Source: Anaerolineae bacterium (GTDB lineage Bacteria; Chloroflexota; Anaerolineae; Aggregatilineales; Phototrophicaceae). From it: a stretch of DNA of 34,213 nucleotides. The position numbers and the translations under genes were made by a program. The stretch spans positions 1-34,213 of the forward strand of contig JAEURA010000249.1 of assembly GCA_016789005.1 (NCBI GenBank). The letters are read 5' to 3'. The notes below the pieces were generated by a model that searched no databases, had not been told where the DNA came from, and saw only the letters and a list, made by a program, of their open reading frames with translations. Of the stretch, positions 8,214-15,876 are shown one piece after another; within the stretch, counting starts at the first letter, position 1, and each line of letters begins with the position of its first letter.

Positions 8214-8936
8214 ATGGACTTGTCGGGCGGGCTGTACACGCTGCCGTCAGAGGCGCTGACCATCCTTCGGTTTTTCGCGAATGCCGAGGGCGAGGCGGCG
8301 CACGTCGATGCCATCATCGACGCCACCGGGTTGAGCGACCGGGGGTTTGGCAAAGGCATCCGCCGACTGGTCACCCGCAACTACCTGACGTTGAGCGGTG
8401 AGCAGGTCTACCGTTTGACCGAACAGGGACGCCGCGCAGTGCGCGCCCTCGGCGAATCGGGGGACCTGGACAGCATGATGGACGAGATGGATGAGTCCGA
8501 CCTTGGGATGATGGGCGATGAACCGCGCTTCGTCCGCCGCCGCCTGATCCTGGTCGCACCCGATGTGCTGCCCGCCGAACAAACCGTGCGGGTGATCGTC
8601 GGATTCGACGAGCCTGAAGACGATGATCGTCTGGAGAATGCGCCGAATATACTGCTGCGCTTGGGCGTGCTGAACGGTGAGCCGTCGCGCAGCCAGGAAG
8701 TTAGTCTGGCGCTGGGCAACGACCACCTGCAGCACACCTTTCAGGTGACGCCCAACGCAACCACCCGCGCGCGACTCCGCGCCGAAGTCTTTCAGTTCAA
8801 AGAGACAGACGACGACTTCGAGTTTTGCGGCGGCATGTATCTCGACCTGCCGGTCGAGCGCCGCCCAGATGAGACCGCGCTGAAGGCGAGCGCCTACGGG
8901 GTCGATGTCATTCTGCGCGAACCCTCCGCGTCGTAA
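8214..8936 (+). CDS. Winged-helix-domain protein of unknown function
   Basis: A 240-residue protein. Residues 1-75 look like a winged-helix DNA-binding fold: LPSEALTILRFFANAEG, a recognition-helix region DRGFGKGIRRLVTRNYL, and a wing ending YRLTEQGRRAVRAL. An acidic Met/Asp linker follows (about 80-102), then a beta-rich C-terminal domain (about 105-235) with no motif I recognise. The ATG is supported by a ggggggagct site. It could be a sensor-type regulator, but no ligand or target is evident. It ends at 8936, immediately against the stop codon of the convergent gene (8937), so no terminator fits between them. Confidence 0.7.
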   Translation: MDLSGGLYTLPSEALTILRFFANAEGEAAHVDAIIDATGLSDRGFGKGIRRLVTRNYLTLSGEQVYRLTEQGRRAVRALGESGDLDSMMDEMDESDLGMMGDEPRFVRRRLILVAPDVLPAEQTVRVIVGFDEPEDDDRLENAPNILLRLGVLNGEPSRSQEVSLALGNDHLQHTFQVTPNATTRARLRAEVFQFKETDDDFEFCGGMYLDLPVERRPDETALKASAYGVDVILREPSAS

Positions 8937-9728
8937 TCAACCGTCGCCTCCCGGCGTCCAGCCGAACGCGCTATCTTCTTCTGCGCCCAGCACCGGGCGC
9001 GGGTGGGTATCTTCCAGGTCGCTATCGCCGCCTGCCAGCGCCCAGCCATAGCGGAGTTCTCGCCGTGTGTTCCTGCGTCGCAGCTCACCGGCATAGAACA
9101 CCGCGCTGCCCGGACGCTGCTCCAGGGTCAGGCGGGCGACGCCGCGCGCCAGCACATCCAGGGGCAGCGGCGCGACACGGCGAAACCCCAACCATGAGAA
9201 GACCGGCAGTCGCCCCAACAGAGACATCAGGACGAAGAAAGCCTGTCGGCGCGTTCCGCGTGCATAAGTCAGCGGCGCGCGAACCACGCTGCTGCGCAGC
9301 CCTACACGCTGAAGATACTGCTCCGCCTCGCGCTTGGCGGCGACGTACTGCCCGCTGACCCAGGGCGCGCGGGCGGCGCTCAACAGGACCATATGCGGGA
9401 CGCCGCTGCTGACGCACAAATTGGCGACGTTGCGTGCCGAGACGAAATTGAGCCACTGGTAGGTAAGCCCCTGCTGAGGATAGGCGATCAGGCTGCCAAC
9501 GGTATGCACAGCAGCGGTGCAGCCGCGCGCGCGCCCCTTCAGGCTCGCCGGGTCCCATACGTCGGCGGTCAGCCAGCGCACCCGGTTGTCCAGCGCGCGC
9601 ATCCGCGCTTCGCTGCCGGGGCGAACCAGGAGCACGACTTCAGCACCTTCTGCCAGCAGCGCGCTGGCGATGCTGTCGCCGAGCTGGGTGCCCCCGCCAG
9701 TCACCAGCACACGGTTTTTTGACGACAT
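8937..9728 (-). CDS. Atypical SDR / NAD(P)-binding protein
   Basis: A 263-residue protein with an N-terminal Rossmann motif RVLVTGGGTQLGDSIASALL, a conserved Asp in LTADVWDPASL, HTVGSL in the middle and a YVAAK motif (Y-x-x-x-K) in SGQYVAAKREAE. This matches extended or atypical short-chain dehydrogenases of the NmrA/NDUFA9-like type, which bind NAD(P) and often act on quinone- or lipid-linked substrates or have structural roles. ATG 9728 follows aggagg with a rather long 12-nt gap. Upstream in-frame starts at 9788 or 9806 are possible and would add up to 26 residues. It is convergent with the winged-helix gene with no gap. Confidence 0.78.
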   Translation of the reverse strand: MSSKNRVLVTGGGTQLGDSIASALLAEGAEVVLLVRPGSEARMRALDNRVRWLTADVWDPASLKGRARGCTAAVHTVGSLIAYPQQGLTYQWLNFVSARNVANLCVSSGVPHMVLLSAARAPWVSGQYVAAKREAEQYLQRVGLRSSVVRAPLTYARGTRRQAFFVLMSLLGRLPVFSWLGFRRVAPLPLDVLARGVARLTLEQRPGSAVFYAGELRRRNTRRELRYGWALAGGDSDLEDTHPRPVLGAEEDSAFGWTPGGDG

Positions 9729-9752
9729 GCGCGGGTCAAACCTCCTGACCGC

Positions 9753-9781
9753 TTGTGCAAAACGCTCAAAATGTGGATAAT
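9753..9781 (+). promoter_or_regulatory. Possible promoter for recX-rny
   Basis: TTGTGC (9753-9758), a 17-bp spacer and GATAAT (9776-9781, five of six consensus bases). It would give a leader of about 105 nt before recX, containing a small cgtcc/ggacg hairpin near the end. The -35 box is poor, so support is modest. Confidence 0.35.
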
Positions 9782-9892
9782 AACTCATAATAAGGCTGGT
9801 CGTCATCCAAATAAAGACCGACGCCGTGTATCCTGCACTGCGACTTAGCTGAATGAGAGACGTCCGAGTGTGGACGGTTACGATGCTGTTAC

Positions 9893-10567
9893 ATGGGCAT
9901 TGTCACGAAGCTGGAAGTTCAAAAACGCAACAAGAAACGGGTGAACGTATACGTCGACGATGTGTATGCGTTCAGTTTGAGCTTGGACGAAGCTGCGCGC
10001 CTGTCCAGGGGTCAGGTCCTCAGCGACGCTGACATCGACACGCTGATGAATCTGTCAGCGGTGGGACTTGCCGTTGATCGTGCGCTGCGCTTCCTGACAC
10101 TTCGCCCTCGAAGCGTTGGTGAGGTTAAACAGAACCTCGCCCGCAATGGGGTTGCCCCGCTGGTCGTTGATGCCGCCATCGAACGCCTCACACAAATCGG
10201 TTATCTGGATGACCGGGTTTTCGCGTCGCTCTGGGTCGAAGACCGGAACCGTTTTAAGCCCACCAGCCCAAAGGCGTTACGCTACGAACTGAAACAGAAA
10301 GGCGTCGAAAACGCTGTGATCGACGCGGCGCTTGCCGATCTCGATGCTGGGACGGCGGCATATCGCGCGGCTGAATCGCAGCTGAAGAAACTGCGGGGAT
10401 CAACGCAGCGCGCCTTTCGTGATCGCTTGACCGCTTATCTGCTGCGACGGGGATTCAATCACGACCTGGCGCGCCGGACCATCAAGCGGATGATCGAGGA
10501 CCTCGAAGCGGAGACGCCGGAATATTTCGCGGACGAAGAGTCCGACGAATTCTATGACGAAACCTGA
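9893..10567 (+). CDS. recX: Regulatory protein RecX
   Basis: A 224-residue all-helical protein with the RecX three-repeat pattern: ALRFLTLRPRSVGEVKQNLA in repeat 1, IGYLDDRVFASLWVEDRNRF in the middle repeat, and LRRGFNHDLARRTIKRM in the last. An acidic tail follows. The N-terminus (GIVTKLEVQKRNKKRVNVYV) is the usual short beta-rich leader. RecX binds RecA filaments and damps recombination and the SOS response. recA is not in the window, so this RecX is separated from its partner. No strong Shine-Dalgarno is visible at the ATG. rny follows after 68 nt. Confidence 0.92.
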   Translation: MGIVTKLEVQKRNKKRVNVYVDDVYAFSLSLDEAARLSRGQVLSDADIDTLMNLSAVGLAVDRALRFLTLRPRSVGEVKQNLARNGVAPLVVDAAIERLTQIGYLDDRVFASLWVEDRNRFKPTSPKALRYELKQKGVENAVIDAALADLDAGTAAYRAAESQLKKLRGSTQRAFRDRLTAYLLRRGFNHDLARRTIKRMIEDLEAETPEYFADEESDEFYDET

Positions 10568-10635
10568 AACACGTCCTAAGGAAGGAGGAGGCGGGCTGCA
10601 CTTGTCAGGACATCGGGCAGTCCGCACAAACGGAG

Positions 10636-12168
10636 ATGGAGTTCATTGTTCCCCTGATCATCGGCATCGCAATCGGTGCCGTGATCGGGATCGCTGTTTT
10701 CAATAACTATCAGAATTCACAGGGCAGAAATCGGAAGCTTTTAGCCGACGAAGAAGCCAAGGCGATTACAGCTAAGGCGAATGAAGAGGCACAGCGAACG
10801 CTTCGCGAGTCTGAAGAAAAGGCAAGGCTGACGCTGGAAGAGGTGGAAAACACCGCCGTCCGCCGCCGCCGGGAGCTTGACAAGGAAGACGAGCGCCTGC
10901 TGCGCCGGCGTGACGAGCTGGACAAGATTCGCGAGCGTCAGGAACAGCGCGAGCAAAGCCTGAACAAGCGTCAGAGCAAGCTGGATAAGCAGCAGACGGA
11001 TCTTCAGAAGCTTCAGGATGAGCGCGTCGCCGAACTGACTCGCATTGCCCAACTGACCACCGACGAGGCGCGCACCGAACTGCTCGCCGCCGTCGAAACT
11101 GAATCCCGGAACGACATGGCACGCATCATCCGCCAGGTAGAAGCGGAAGCGCACGATGAAGCGGACAACCGCGCCCGTGAAGTGATTTCGCTGGCGGTGC
11201 AGCGCCTCGCTTCGGAGCACATCAGCGAGATCGCCGTCAGTGTGGTACCCCTGCCGAGCGACGAGATGAAGGGGCGGATCATCGGACGCGCCGGACGCAA
11301 CATCCGTGCCTTCGAGCTGGCGACCGGGGTTGATGTGGTTGTCGATGACACCCCCGAATCGGTCACCATCAGCAGCTTTGACCCGGTACGGCGCGAAGTG
11401 GCGCGGCGGGCGCTGGCGAAGTTGGTGGTCGATGGGCGCATCCACCCCGCCCGCATCGAAAAACTGGTAGAAGACGCCCGCGCCGAGGTCGAACAGATCA
11501 TCCGGCAGGAGGGTGAACGCGCCGCTTATGAGACCGGCATCCCCGGTCTGCATCCTGAAATCCTGAAACTGCTCGGTCGGCTCAAGTTCCGCACCAGCTA
11601 CGGGCAGAACCAGCACGCGCACAGCATCGAAACCGCCCACATCGCCGGCATGATCGCGGCGGAACTGGGTGCAGACATCATGATCGCTAAGACCGGCGGT
11701 TTGCTCCATGACCTGGGCAAAGCCATCGATCACGAGGTGGAGGGCACCCACGCCCTGATCGGCGCGGAATTCATCAAGCGCTACGGCGTGCAGGCGCGCA
11801 TCGTCAACTGCGTCGCCAGCCACCATCACGAGGTCGAGCAGGAGTGTGTCGAGGCGTACATCGTCGAAGCCGCCGACGCCATCTCTGGCGCGCGTCCTGG
11901 CGCACGCCGCGAAAGCATGGAAACGTATATCCGCCGCGTCAAGACGCTGGAGGAGATCGCCAACAGCTTCGACGGCGTGGAACAGAGCTACGCGCTGCAA
12001 GCCGGGCGTGAAGTGCGCATCATCGTCCGCCCGGAACAGCTGGACGAACTGGCGGCGCTGCGCCTCTCACGAGAGGTTGCCAAGAAGATAGAAGAGACCA
12101 TGCAGTATCCAGGACAGATCAAGGTGCAGGTGATCCGCGAAACCCGCGCGGTCGAATTCGCCAAGTAG
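10636..12168 (+). CDS. rny: Ribonuclease Y
   Basis: A 510-residue membrane-anchored endoribonuclease that starts mRNA decay. An N-terminal transmembrane helix (about residues 4-22, PLIIGIAIGAVIGIAV) is followed by a long charged coiled coil (about 30-190), a KH RNA-binding domain with GRIIGRAGRNIR (near 213-224) and an HD domain with LLHDLGKAIDHE (H358, D359). The C-terminus ends with the typical YPGQIKVQVIRETRAVEFAK. Length and order are those of Bacillus RNase Y. The ATG is immediately preceded by cggag with no spacer, while a much stronger aaggaaggaggag (10578-10590) lies 45 nt upstream with no ORF of obvious use. Confidence 0.97.
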   Translation: MEFIVPLIIGIAIGAVIGIAVFNNYQNSQGRNRKLLADEEAKAITAKANEEAQRTLRESEEKARLTLEEVENTAVRRRRELDKEDERLLRRRDELDKIRERQEQREQSLNKRQSKLDKQQTDLQKLQDERVAELTRIAQLTTDEARTELLAAVETESRNDMARIIRQVEAEAHDEADNRAREVISLAVQRLASEHISEIAVSVVPLPSDEMKGRIIGRAGRNIRAFELATGVDVVVDDTPESVTISSFDPVRREVARRALAKLVVDGRIHPARIEKLVEDARAEVEQIIRQEGERAAYETGIPGLHPEILKLLGRLKFRTSYGQNQHAHSIETAHIAGMIAAELGADIMIAKTGGLLHDLGKAIDHEVEGTHALIGAEFIKRYGVQARIVNCVASHHHEVEQECVEAYIVEAADAISGARPGARRESMETYIRRVKTLEEIANSFDGVEQSYALQAGREVRIIVRPEQLDELAALRLSREVAKKIEETMQYPGQIKVQVIRETRAVEFAK

Positions 12169-12184
12169 CGCCAAACACTGGATC

Positions 12185-12225
12185 AAAAAACTCCCCTCAG
12201 AGCCTTCTCTGGGGGGAGTTTTTTT
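12185..12225. terminator. Bidirectional terminator between rny and the BMP gene
   Basis: An aaaaaactcccc arm (12185-12196) pairs with the ggggagttttttt arm (ending 12225), and cagag/ctctg pair inside. The A-run and T-run at the two sides let it act on both strands, ending rny on the plus strand and the BMP gene on the minus strand. Confidence 0.9.
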
Positions 12226-12242
12226 CTGTCTGGATTACGGTC

Positions 12243-13280
12243 CTACGATGCTTCGAGCAGCTCGCCCGTCGCCGGATCCACACCCGTCGCAAGATCACCG
12301 GCTGCCAGCATTTCCTGAATTTCTGCAACCTGTGCCGTCACTTCTTCGGGAACCTCGGCGTCGTGCGCTTCGGCGAAGGTGATGCCGCCGTTGGCGACGC
12401 TCAGGACATATGCCGCGCCGGGGAAGCCTTCGCCGCCGACCAGGGCGCTGATCATGTCGTAGACGCCGTTGTCAACGCGCTTAAGGGCGCTGCTGATCAG
12501 GTTTTCCGCGCCGGGGGTCTCGCCGCTGCCGAAGGTTGTGAAGTACTCGTCCTGATCGACGCCGATGACCATGACGCCTTCATCCGCCGCGAACTTGATG
12601 CCGCCGGAGCCGGTGGGACCACCCGCGCCGAAGATGACATCCGCGCCTTCGCCGATGAACTGCTCAGCCGCCGTCGCGCCACGATCCGGGGCGGTGAAGC
12701 TGTCGATGTACACGCCGAGGATGTTGATGTCGGGGTTGATGTACTTCGCGCCGTTCTCGTAGCCGTTGCGGAACTTGACGACCGGCGGGATGTCGATGCC
12801 ATACACGCCGGCAATCGTGCCGCTCTCGGTCATCAGCGCCGCCAGCGCGCCGACCAGGAAGCCGGCTTCGTCTTCGCGGAACAGAATGCCGACCAGGTTT
12901 TCGGGGGCTTCAGCGAAGAACTGATCGACGCCGATGAAATAGGTGTCCGGGTTGTCCGCAGCCGCAGCAGCGGTGGCGTCGGCGATCAGGAAGCCGACGG
13001 TGATGATGATGTCGTAGCCCTCATCCAGGCAGACCTGAATGTTGGCGGCGTAGTCGGTCTGCGCCTGCGTCTCGATGAAGGTGTTCTCCAGATCGAGTTC
13101 TTCGGCAGCGCGGACCATGCCTTCGTAGGCGAACTGATTGAAAGTGCCGTCGTTGATGCGACCCACGTCGGTGACGAGGCAGACGGATTCGACCGCCATC
13201 TCCTGGGCGCTGACGGCAGGAGCCATCAGAGCGACCAGCAGAAGCGCGCACAGCACTGCAATCAAACGACTTGTCTTCAT
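12243..13280 (-). CDS. BMP-family ABC solute-binding protein (copy 1)
   Basis: A 345-residue exported protein. The signal peptide MKTSRLIAVLCALLLVALMA ends at VSA|QE. The BMP/PnrA family opening VCLVTDVGRINDGTFNQFAY follows, then FIGVDQFF, GFLVGALAALMTESG and a late GGITFAEAHDAEVP. Family members such as Treponema PnrA (TmpC) bind purine nucleosides for an ABC importer, so a nucleoside or related ligand is the best guess. Unlike many relatives there is no lipobox cysteine. The ATG follows aaggag with 9 nt spacing. It is very similar throughout to the second copy at 16140-17210 in the opposite orientation. No importer genes lie beside either copy. Confidence 0.9.
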   Translation of the reverse strand: MKTSRLIAVLCALLLVALMAPAVSAQEMAVESVCLVTDVGRINDGTFNQFAYEGMVRAAEELDLENTFIETQAQTDYAANIQVCLDEGYDIIITVGFLIADATAAAAADNPDTYFIGVDQFFAEAPENLVGILFREDEAGFLVGALAALMTESGTIAGVYGIDIPPVVKFRNGYENGAKYINPDINILGVYIDSFTAPDRGATAAEQFIGEGADVIFGAGGPTGSGGIKFAADEGVMVIGVDQDEYFTTFGSGETPGAENLISSALKRVDNGVYDMISALVGGEGFPGAAYVLSVANGGITFAEAHDAEVPEEVTAQVAEIQEMLAAGDLATGVDPATGELLEAS

Positions 13281-13310
13281 CTAGTTGTACTCCTTATCGA
13301 GAATAATCCA

Positions 13311-13342
13311 GCCTTCAAGGATCGGATTATGCGCTTGAAGGC
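13311..13342 (-). promoter_or_regulatory. Perfect 9-bp inverted repeat upstream of BMP copy 1
   Basis: gccttcaag (13311-13319) and cttgaaggc (13334-13342) form a perfect dyad with a 14-nt centre, 31 nt upstream of the BMP start. A possible minus-strand -10 box, TATGAT (13357-13352), lies just outside it. It could be an operator or a leader hairpin. No matching dyad was seen in front of the second BMP copy. Confidence 0.45.
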
Positions 13343-13465
13343 GACTGATGAATCATAGCGTAACCCCGGTTCAAAAAAAACGCCAAATGCCCCTCGGTTT
13401 CTTGTGCGATTGTCACAAAGATATGAAACGGATGCTCGTTTCTGGGAAAAAGGGGCGAGCCGCTC

Positions 13466-13492
13466 TGTTGAGTTCAGAGGGAGCGACCCCCT
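13466..13492 (+). repeat. Left terminal inverted repeat of the IS
   Basis: A 27-bp sequence starting tgttgagttcagagg and ending gcgaccccct. It is the exact reverse complement of 14847-14873. Its inner two bases overlap the transposase stop codon (13491-13493). Confidence 0.9.
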
Positions 13493-14759
13493 AGCTCGAA
13501 TCCAAGTTCACCGACCCCGTACCCATGAGAAAGTCAGGCGAGAGATAGGGTAGGGTAAAAGTGGATAAGGGCTCGCCATCCAGGGTGCGAGCGACAAAGA
13601 GGCGCAACGGCAAATCGAAGTGCAGGGCAATGAGTTGGCGGTGGCGCGTGCGTGGTGTTTGCGGGAGAACTCGGCGACTAAAGCTGCCGAGGGAAATCTG
13701 CCCGGTGATATCCACCACGCGCTGCCACTTCCATGTCGCCAGGTAAGCAAAAACCTGTTGGAGGTCGAAGAGGGCGGCTTCGCGGTCACGGGCAAAGGGA
13801 CGGCGGGGCGAGAGCAAAGCGGGAACCGCGACTGCCGGGGGTTGGCCCGCACAGCGTGGATTTCGGGAAGGCAACAGCTCGCGGCGGTCCTGCCAAGCGC
13901 GGTCAGTCTGCTGCTGTAACGCGTCCCAAGTTGCCGGTTGAGCACCACGGGCGACCTGCTCAAACCAGATACCATTACAGCGTTCCACCTGAGCATTGTC
14001 GGTTGGACGATGGGGACGGTTAATGACTGGGGTCACGCCCAGCCCGACCAACCATAAGAGCAACCGGCTGGGAAAGTCCAACCGACTGCTGCCGACCCAG
14101 AGCGGGTCACGATCCATGCGCAGGCGATCCGGTAGGCCCCACTGGGAAAAGACCTGCCGCAAATCGTGTTGCACATCGGCCATGGTCAACGCACCGGGTT
14201 GACCGGAATGAAGGATGCCCGCCAGGGGTGCCGAGGTGTATTCATCACACACGATAAAGGGTTTCACTTTGTCGAGATGAACAAACGGCACTTCGCCTTT
14301 GAAGTCCATCTGCCAGCATTGGTGTGCCTCGCTGGCACGGGACTGGGTGAGGCGAGGGCGTTGGCAGCGTGGCGGTCGATGCAGACGCAGGCGGGGGTAG
14401 AAGCTTTTGAGATAATTGTAGAGACTGCTGCGCCGGGGCAACCGGTGTCCCTGTAAGGAGGGACGGCGCTGCATCTCCAGCAGCAGTTTGTCCAGCCCCC
14501 ACCCCGGATGCTGCCTCTTCAGTTTCAAAGCAACATACTTCACTCGGTCTGAGAAATGGCTCAACGCGCCGCGCCGACGCGAAGAACCGCAGACCTGGGC
14601 GACCCCCGCCCACCCGACTCGACGCTGCCGCCGACACCATTTGCGCACCGTGTAGTAGTTCAGACCACAGTCACGAGCAATCTGATGATACGACTCTCCG
14701 GCTTGATGGCGCTCAACCAACGCCACTCTTTGTGCTGGGCTTGTGGTACGCTGTTCCAT
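13491..14759 (-). CDS. IS481-family DDE transposase
   Basis: A 422-residue transposase. The N-terminal helix-turn-helix region includes YHQIARDCGLNYYTVRKWCR (residues 24-43). The integrase core has the first acidic residue in WQMDFKGEV (D152), the second in RMDRDPLW (D216 or D218) and the third in NAQVERCNG (E259), giving a DDE triad. About 160 further residues follow the core. ATG 14759 is chosen; a TTG at 14765 is in frame but less likely. The ribosome-binding region is a purine-rich gagagag within a hairpin. The stop codon TAG overlaps the left terminal repeat. No frameshift is evident. Confidence 0.88.
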   Translation of the reverse strand: MEQRTTSPAQRVALVERHQAGESYHQIARDCGLNYYTVRKWCRRQRRVGWAGVAQVCGSSRRRGALSHFSDRVKYVALKLKRQHPGWGLDKLLLEMQRRPSLQGHRLPRRSSLYNYLKSFYPRLRLHRPPRCQRPRLTQSRASEAHQCWQMDFKGEVPFVHLDKVKPFIVCDEYTSAPLAGILHSGQPGALTMADVQHDLRQVFSQWGLPDRLRMDRDPLWVGSSRLDFPSRLLLWLVGLGVTPVINRPHRPTDNAQVERCNGIWFEQVARGAQPATWDALQQQTDRAWQDRRELLPSRNPRCAGQPPAVAVPALLSPRRPFARDREAALFDLQQVFAYLATWKWQRVVDITGQISLGSFSRRVLPQTPRTRHRQLIALHFDLPLRLFVARTLDGEPLSTFTLPYLSPDFLMGTGSVNLDSS

Positions 14760-14801
14760 GGGCAAATCTCTCTCTTGCGCTCTCTTGAGAGAAATTTGCC
14801 C
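14760..14801 (-). promoter_or_regulatory. Hairpin directly upstream of the transposase start
   Basis: gggcaaatctctct (14760-14773) pairs with agagaaatttgccc (14788-14801) at 13 of 14 positions. It covers the purine-rich ribosome-binding region next to the transposase ATG. Such a structure could limit translation from read-through RNA, a common device in insertion sequences. On the plus strand it is followed by tctttttctt and might terminate transcription entering the element. Confidence 0.5.
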
Positions 14802-14846
14802 TCTTTTTCTTCATTTGGGTACGGGGTTGCTTTCCTGAACGGTTTC

Positions 14847-14873
14847 AGGGGGTCGCTCCCTCTGAACTCAACA
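14847..14873 (-). repeat. Right terminal inverted repeat of the IS
   Basis: A 27-bp sequence, starting agggggtcgctccc and ending ctcaaca, exactly complementary in reverse to 13466-13492. The next outer base pair (13465 C, 14874 G) also matches, and then similarity stops. Confidence 0.9.
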
Positions 14874-14876
14874 GTT

Positions 14877-14980
14877 GGCTCGACCGCTGACCTTGAAAGA
14901 AATCCACGAGTGGGTGACCCGCCGAGTCACCCCTACGAAGCATTGGGGTAGGGTCGAGCCGCCGGCTCGACCGCTGACCT
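14877..14980. repeat. Palindromic repeat block, copy 1 (left of the YwiC-like gene)
   Basis: The block contains hairpin gggtgac-ccgccga-gtcaccc (14912-14932) and hairpin ggtcgagcc-gcc-ggctcgacc (14952-14972). The 17-bp sequence ggctcgaccgctgacct occurs exactly at 14877-14893 and again at 14964-14980, 87 bp apart. Positions 14892-14972 are an inverted, diverged copy of 15787-15868. No coding frame is supported here. Confidence 0.75.
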
Positions 14981-14984
14981 CACC

Positions 14985-15755
14985 TCAGACGGCGACGCCC
15001 ACCAGCACGGCGTAGAGTGCCCCGTAGGCGATCTCGCGGAAGCCGATGACCTTCGCCGTGACCGGCTTGCGCCGCGCCGAAAGACCGAGCGCCGCCCGCG
15101 CCAGCAGCACCCCCGCGCCGACGATCAGCAGCGGCGAGACAACCCCGGTCAGCGCCAGTGCCAGCACGCCGATCAGCGCGGCGGCGTGGGCGGCGGTCGA
15201 GACACGCGGGTCGGCGGGCTGCCCTTTTTCCAGGCGCAGGCGCGCCCGCACGTAGAGGATCGCCGGGGCAGCGCGCGCCGCCAGCAGCAGCCAGACCAAC
15301 CCCGCCGTGACGATCTCCCCACCCGACGCCAGCACGATCATCGATGCCAGCCCGGCGAACGCCAGCGCCCCGGCGATCTCCGCGACGGCGGTGCGTCCCT
15401 CGCTGCGCAGGTCGCTCCAGAACTGCACGATGCCCAGGGGCATGGCGATCAGCAGCGGCAGCCAGAAGGCGTGTTCGGCGCTCAGATGGGCGGCGACGAA
15501 GGCGGCAGCGGCGCCGGCGGCATAGACCAGCGCCACGCGCTCCGCCAGCCCGGTGCGGGCGAAGCGCCGCCCGCGCAGGCGGTCTTTCAGGGCGGTCTTC
15601 AGGGGTTGATGCAGCAGGAAGAGGAAGAGTCCGCTGAACGCCAGAAAGAATCCCGCCCAGGACGGCGCGAGGATCAAGCTGGCGAGAATCGGCTCGAAGA
15701 GGAAGCCCCACCCGCCGTGCTGGGCGGGCATGGCGACGGATTTCAGGCTGTTCAT
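14985..15755 (-). CDS. YwiC-like integral membrane protein
   Basis: A 256-residue, very hydrophobic protein with about eight membrane segments. The N-terminus MPAQHGGWGFLFEPI (from residue 9) matches the PxQHGxWG signature of the YwiC-like family, named from Bacillus ywiC, whose function is unknown. A short basic loop LKDRLRGRRFARTG (about 53-66) separates the first helices from the rest, giving a prenyltransferase-like look, but no DxxxD motif is evident. The start is either residue 1 (15755) or the Met at 15731; neither has a good Shine-Dalgarno. The gene is bracketed by inverted repeat blocks and lies beside the IS, so it may have moved as a unit. Confidence 0.78.
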   Translation of the reverse strand: MNSLKSVAMPAQHGGWGFLFEPILASLILAPSWAGFFLAFSGLFLFLLHQPLKTALKDRLRGRRFARTGLAERVALVYAAGAAAAFVAAHLSAEHAFWLPLLIAMPLGIVQFWSDLRSEGRTAVAEIAGALAFAGLASMIVLASGGEIVTAGLVWLLLAARAAPAILYVRARLRLEKGQPADPRVSTAAHAAALIGVLALALTGVVSPLLIVGAGVLLARAALGLSARRKPVTAKVIGFREIAYGALYAVLVGVAV

Positions 15756-15786
15756 GACGCTAAGCCAAGTCTCGCATCTTTTAAAC

Positions 15787-15868
15787 GAGCGAGCCGCCGG
15801 CTCGCTCCTGCAAGGTGATGAGCGTAGGGGAGACCCGCCGAGTCTCCCACTCGTGAATTTCCTTCAAG
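15787..15868. repeat. Palindromic repeat block, copy 2 (right of the YwiC-like gene)
   Basis: The block contains hairpin gagcgagcc-gcc-ggctcgctc (15787-15807) and hairpin gggagac-ccgccga-gtctccc (15828-15848), then cactcgtgaatttccttcaag. Read on the opposite strand it aligns end to end with 14892-14972. Arm differences are matched on both sides of each stem, so both copies keep perfect pairing. Confidence 0.75.
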
Positions 15869-15876
15869 ATTCTGCT

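Larger units (their letters stand above)
13466..14873 (-). mobile_element. Complete IS481-type insertion sequence, 1408 bp
   Basis: The element is bounded by perfect 27-bp inverted terminal repeats (13466-13492 and 14847-14873) that begin TGTTGAG and end CTCAACA. This TGT...ACA terminus is typical of IS481. It encodes one transposase on the minus strand whose frame is open, so the copy may be active or recently inserted. The flanks show no matching target duplication. The left flank ggggcgagccg (13452-13462) and right flank ggctcgacc (14877-14885) look like two halves of one of the local intergenic palindromes, suggesting insertion into it. Confidence 0.88.

Noticed and set aside
10741..12000. 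419-codon minus-strand frame within rny
   Set aside because: rny is unambiguous in the other strand with TM, coiled coil, KH and HD; this frame is a codon-bias shadow.
13401..13420. CRP/FNR-like dyad (ttgtg-N7-cacaa) upstream of BMP copy 1
   Set aside because: The spacing between the tgtg and caca halves is 7 rather than the 8 of a CRP site, and it lies far from any convincing promoter.
13460..14880. Target-site duplication around the IS
   Set aside because: The bases directly outside the terminal repeats (ccgctc on the left, gttggc on the right) do not match in direct orientation.
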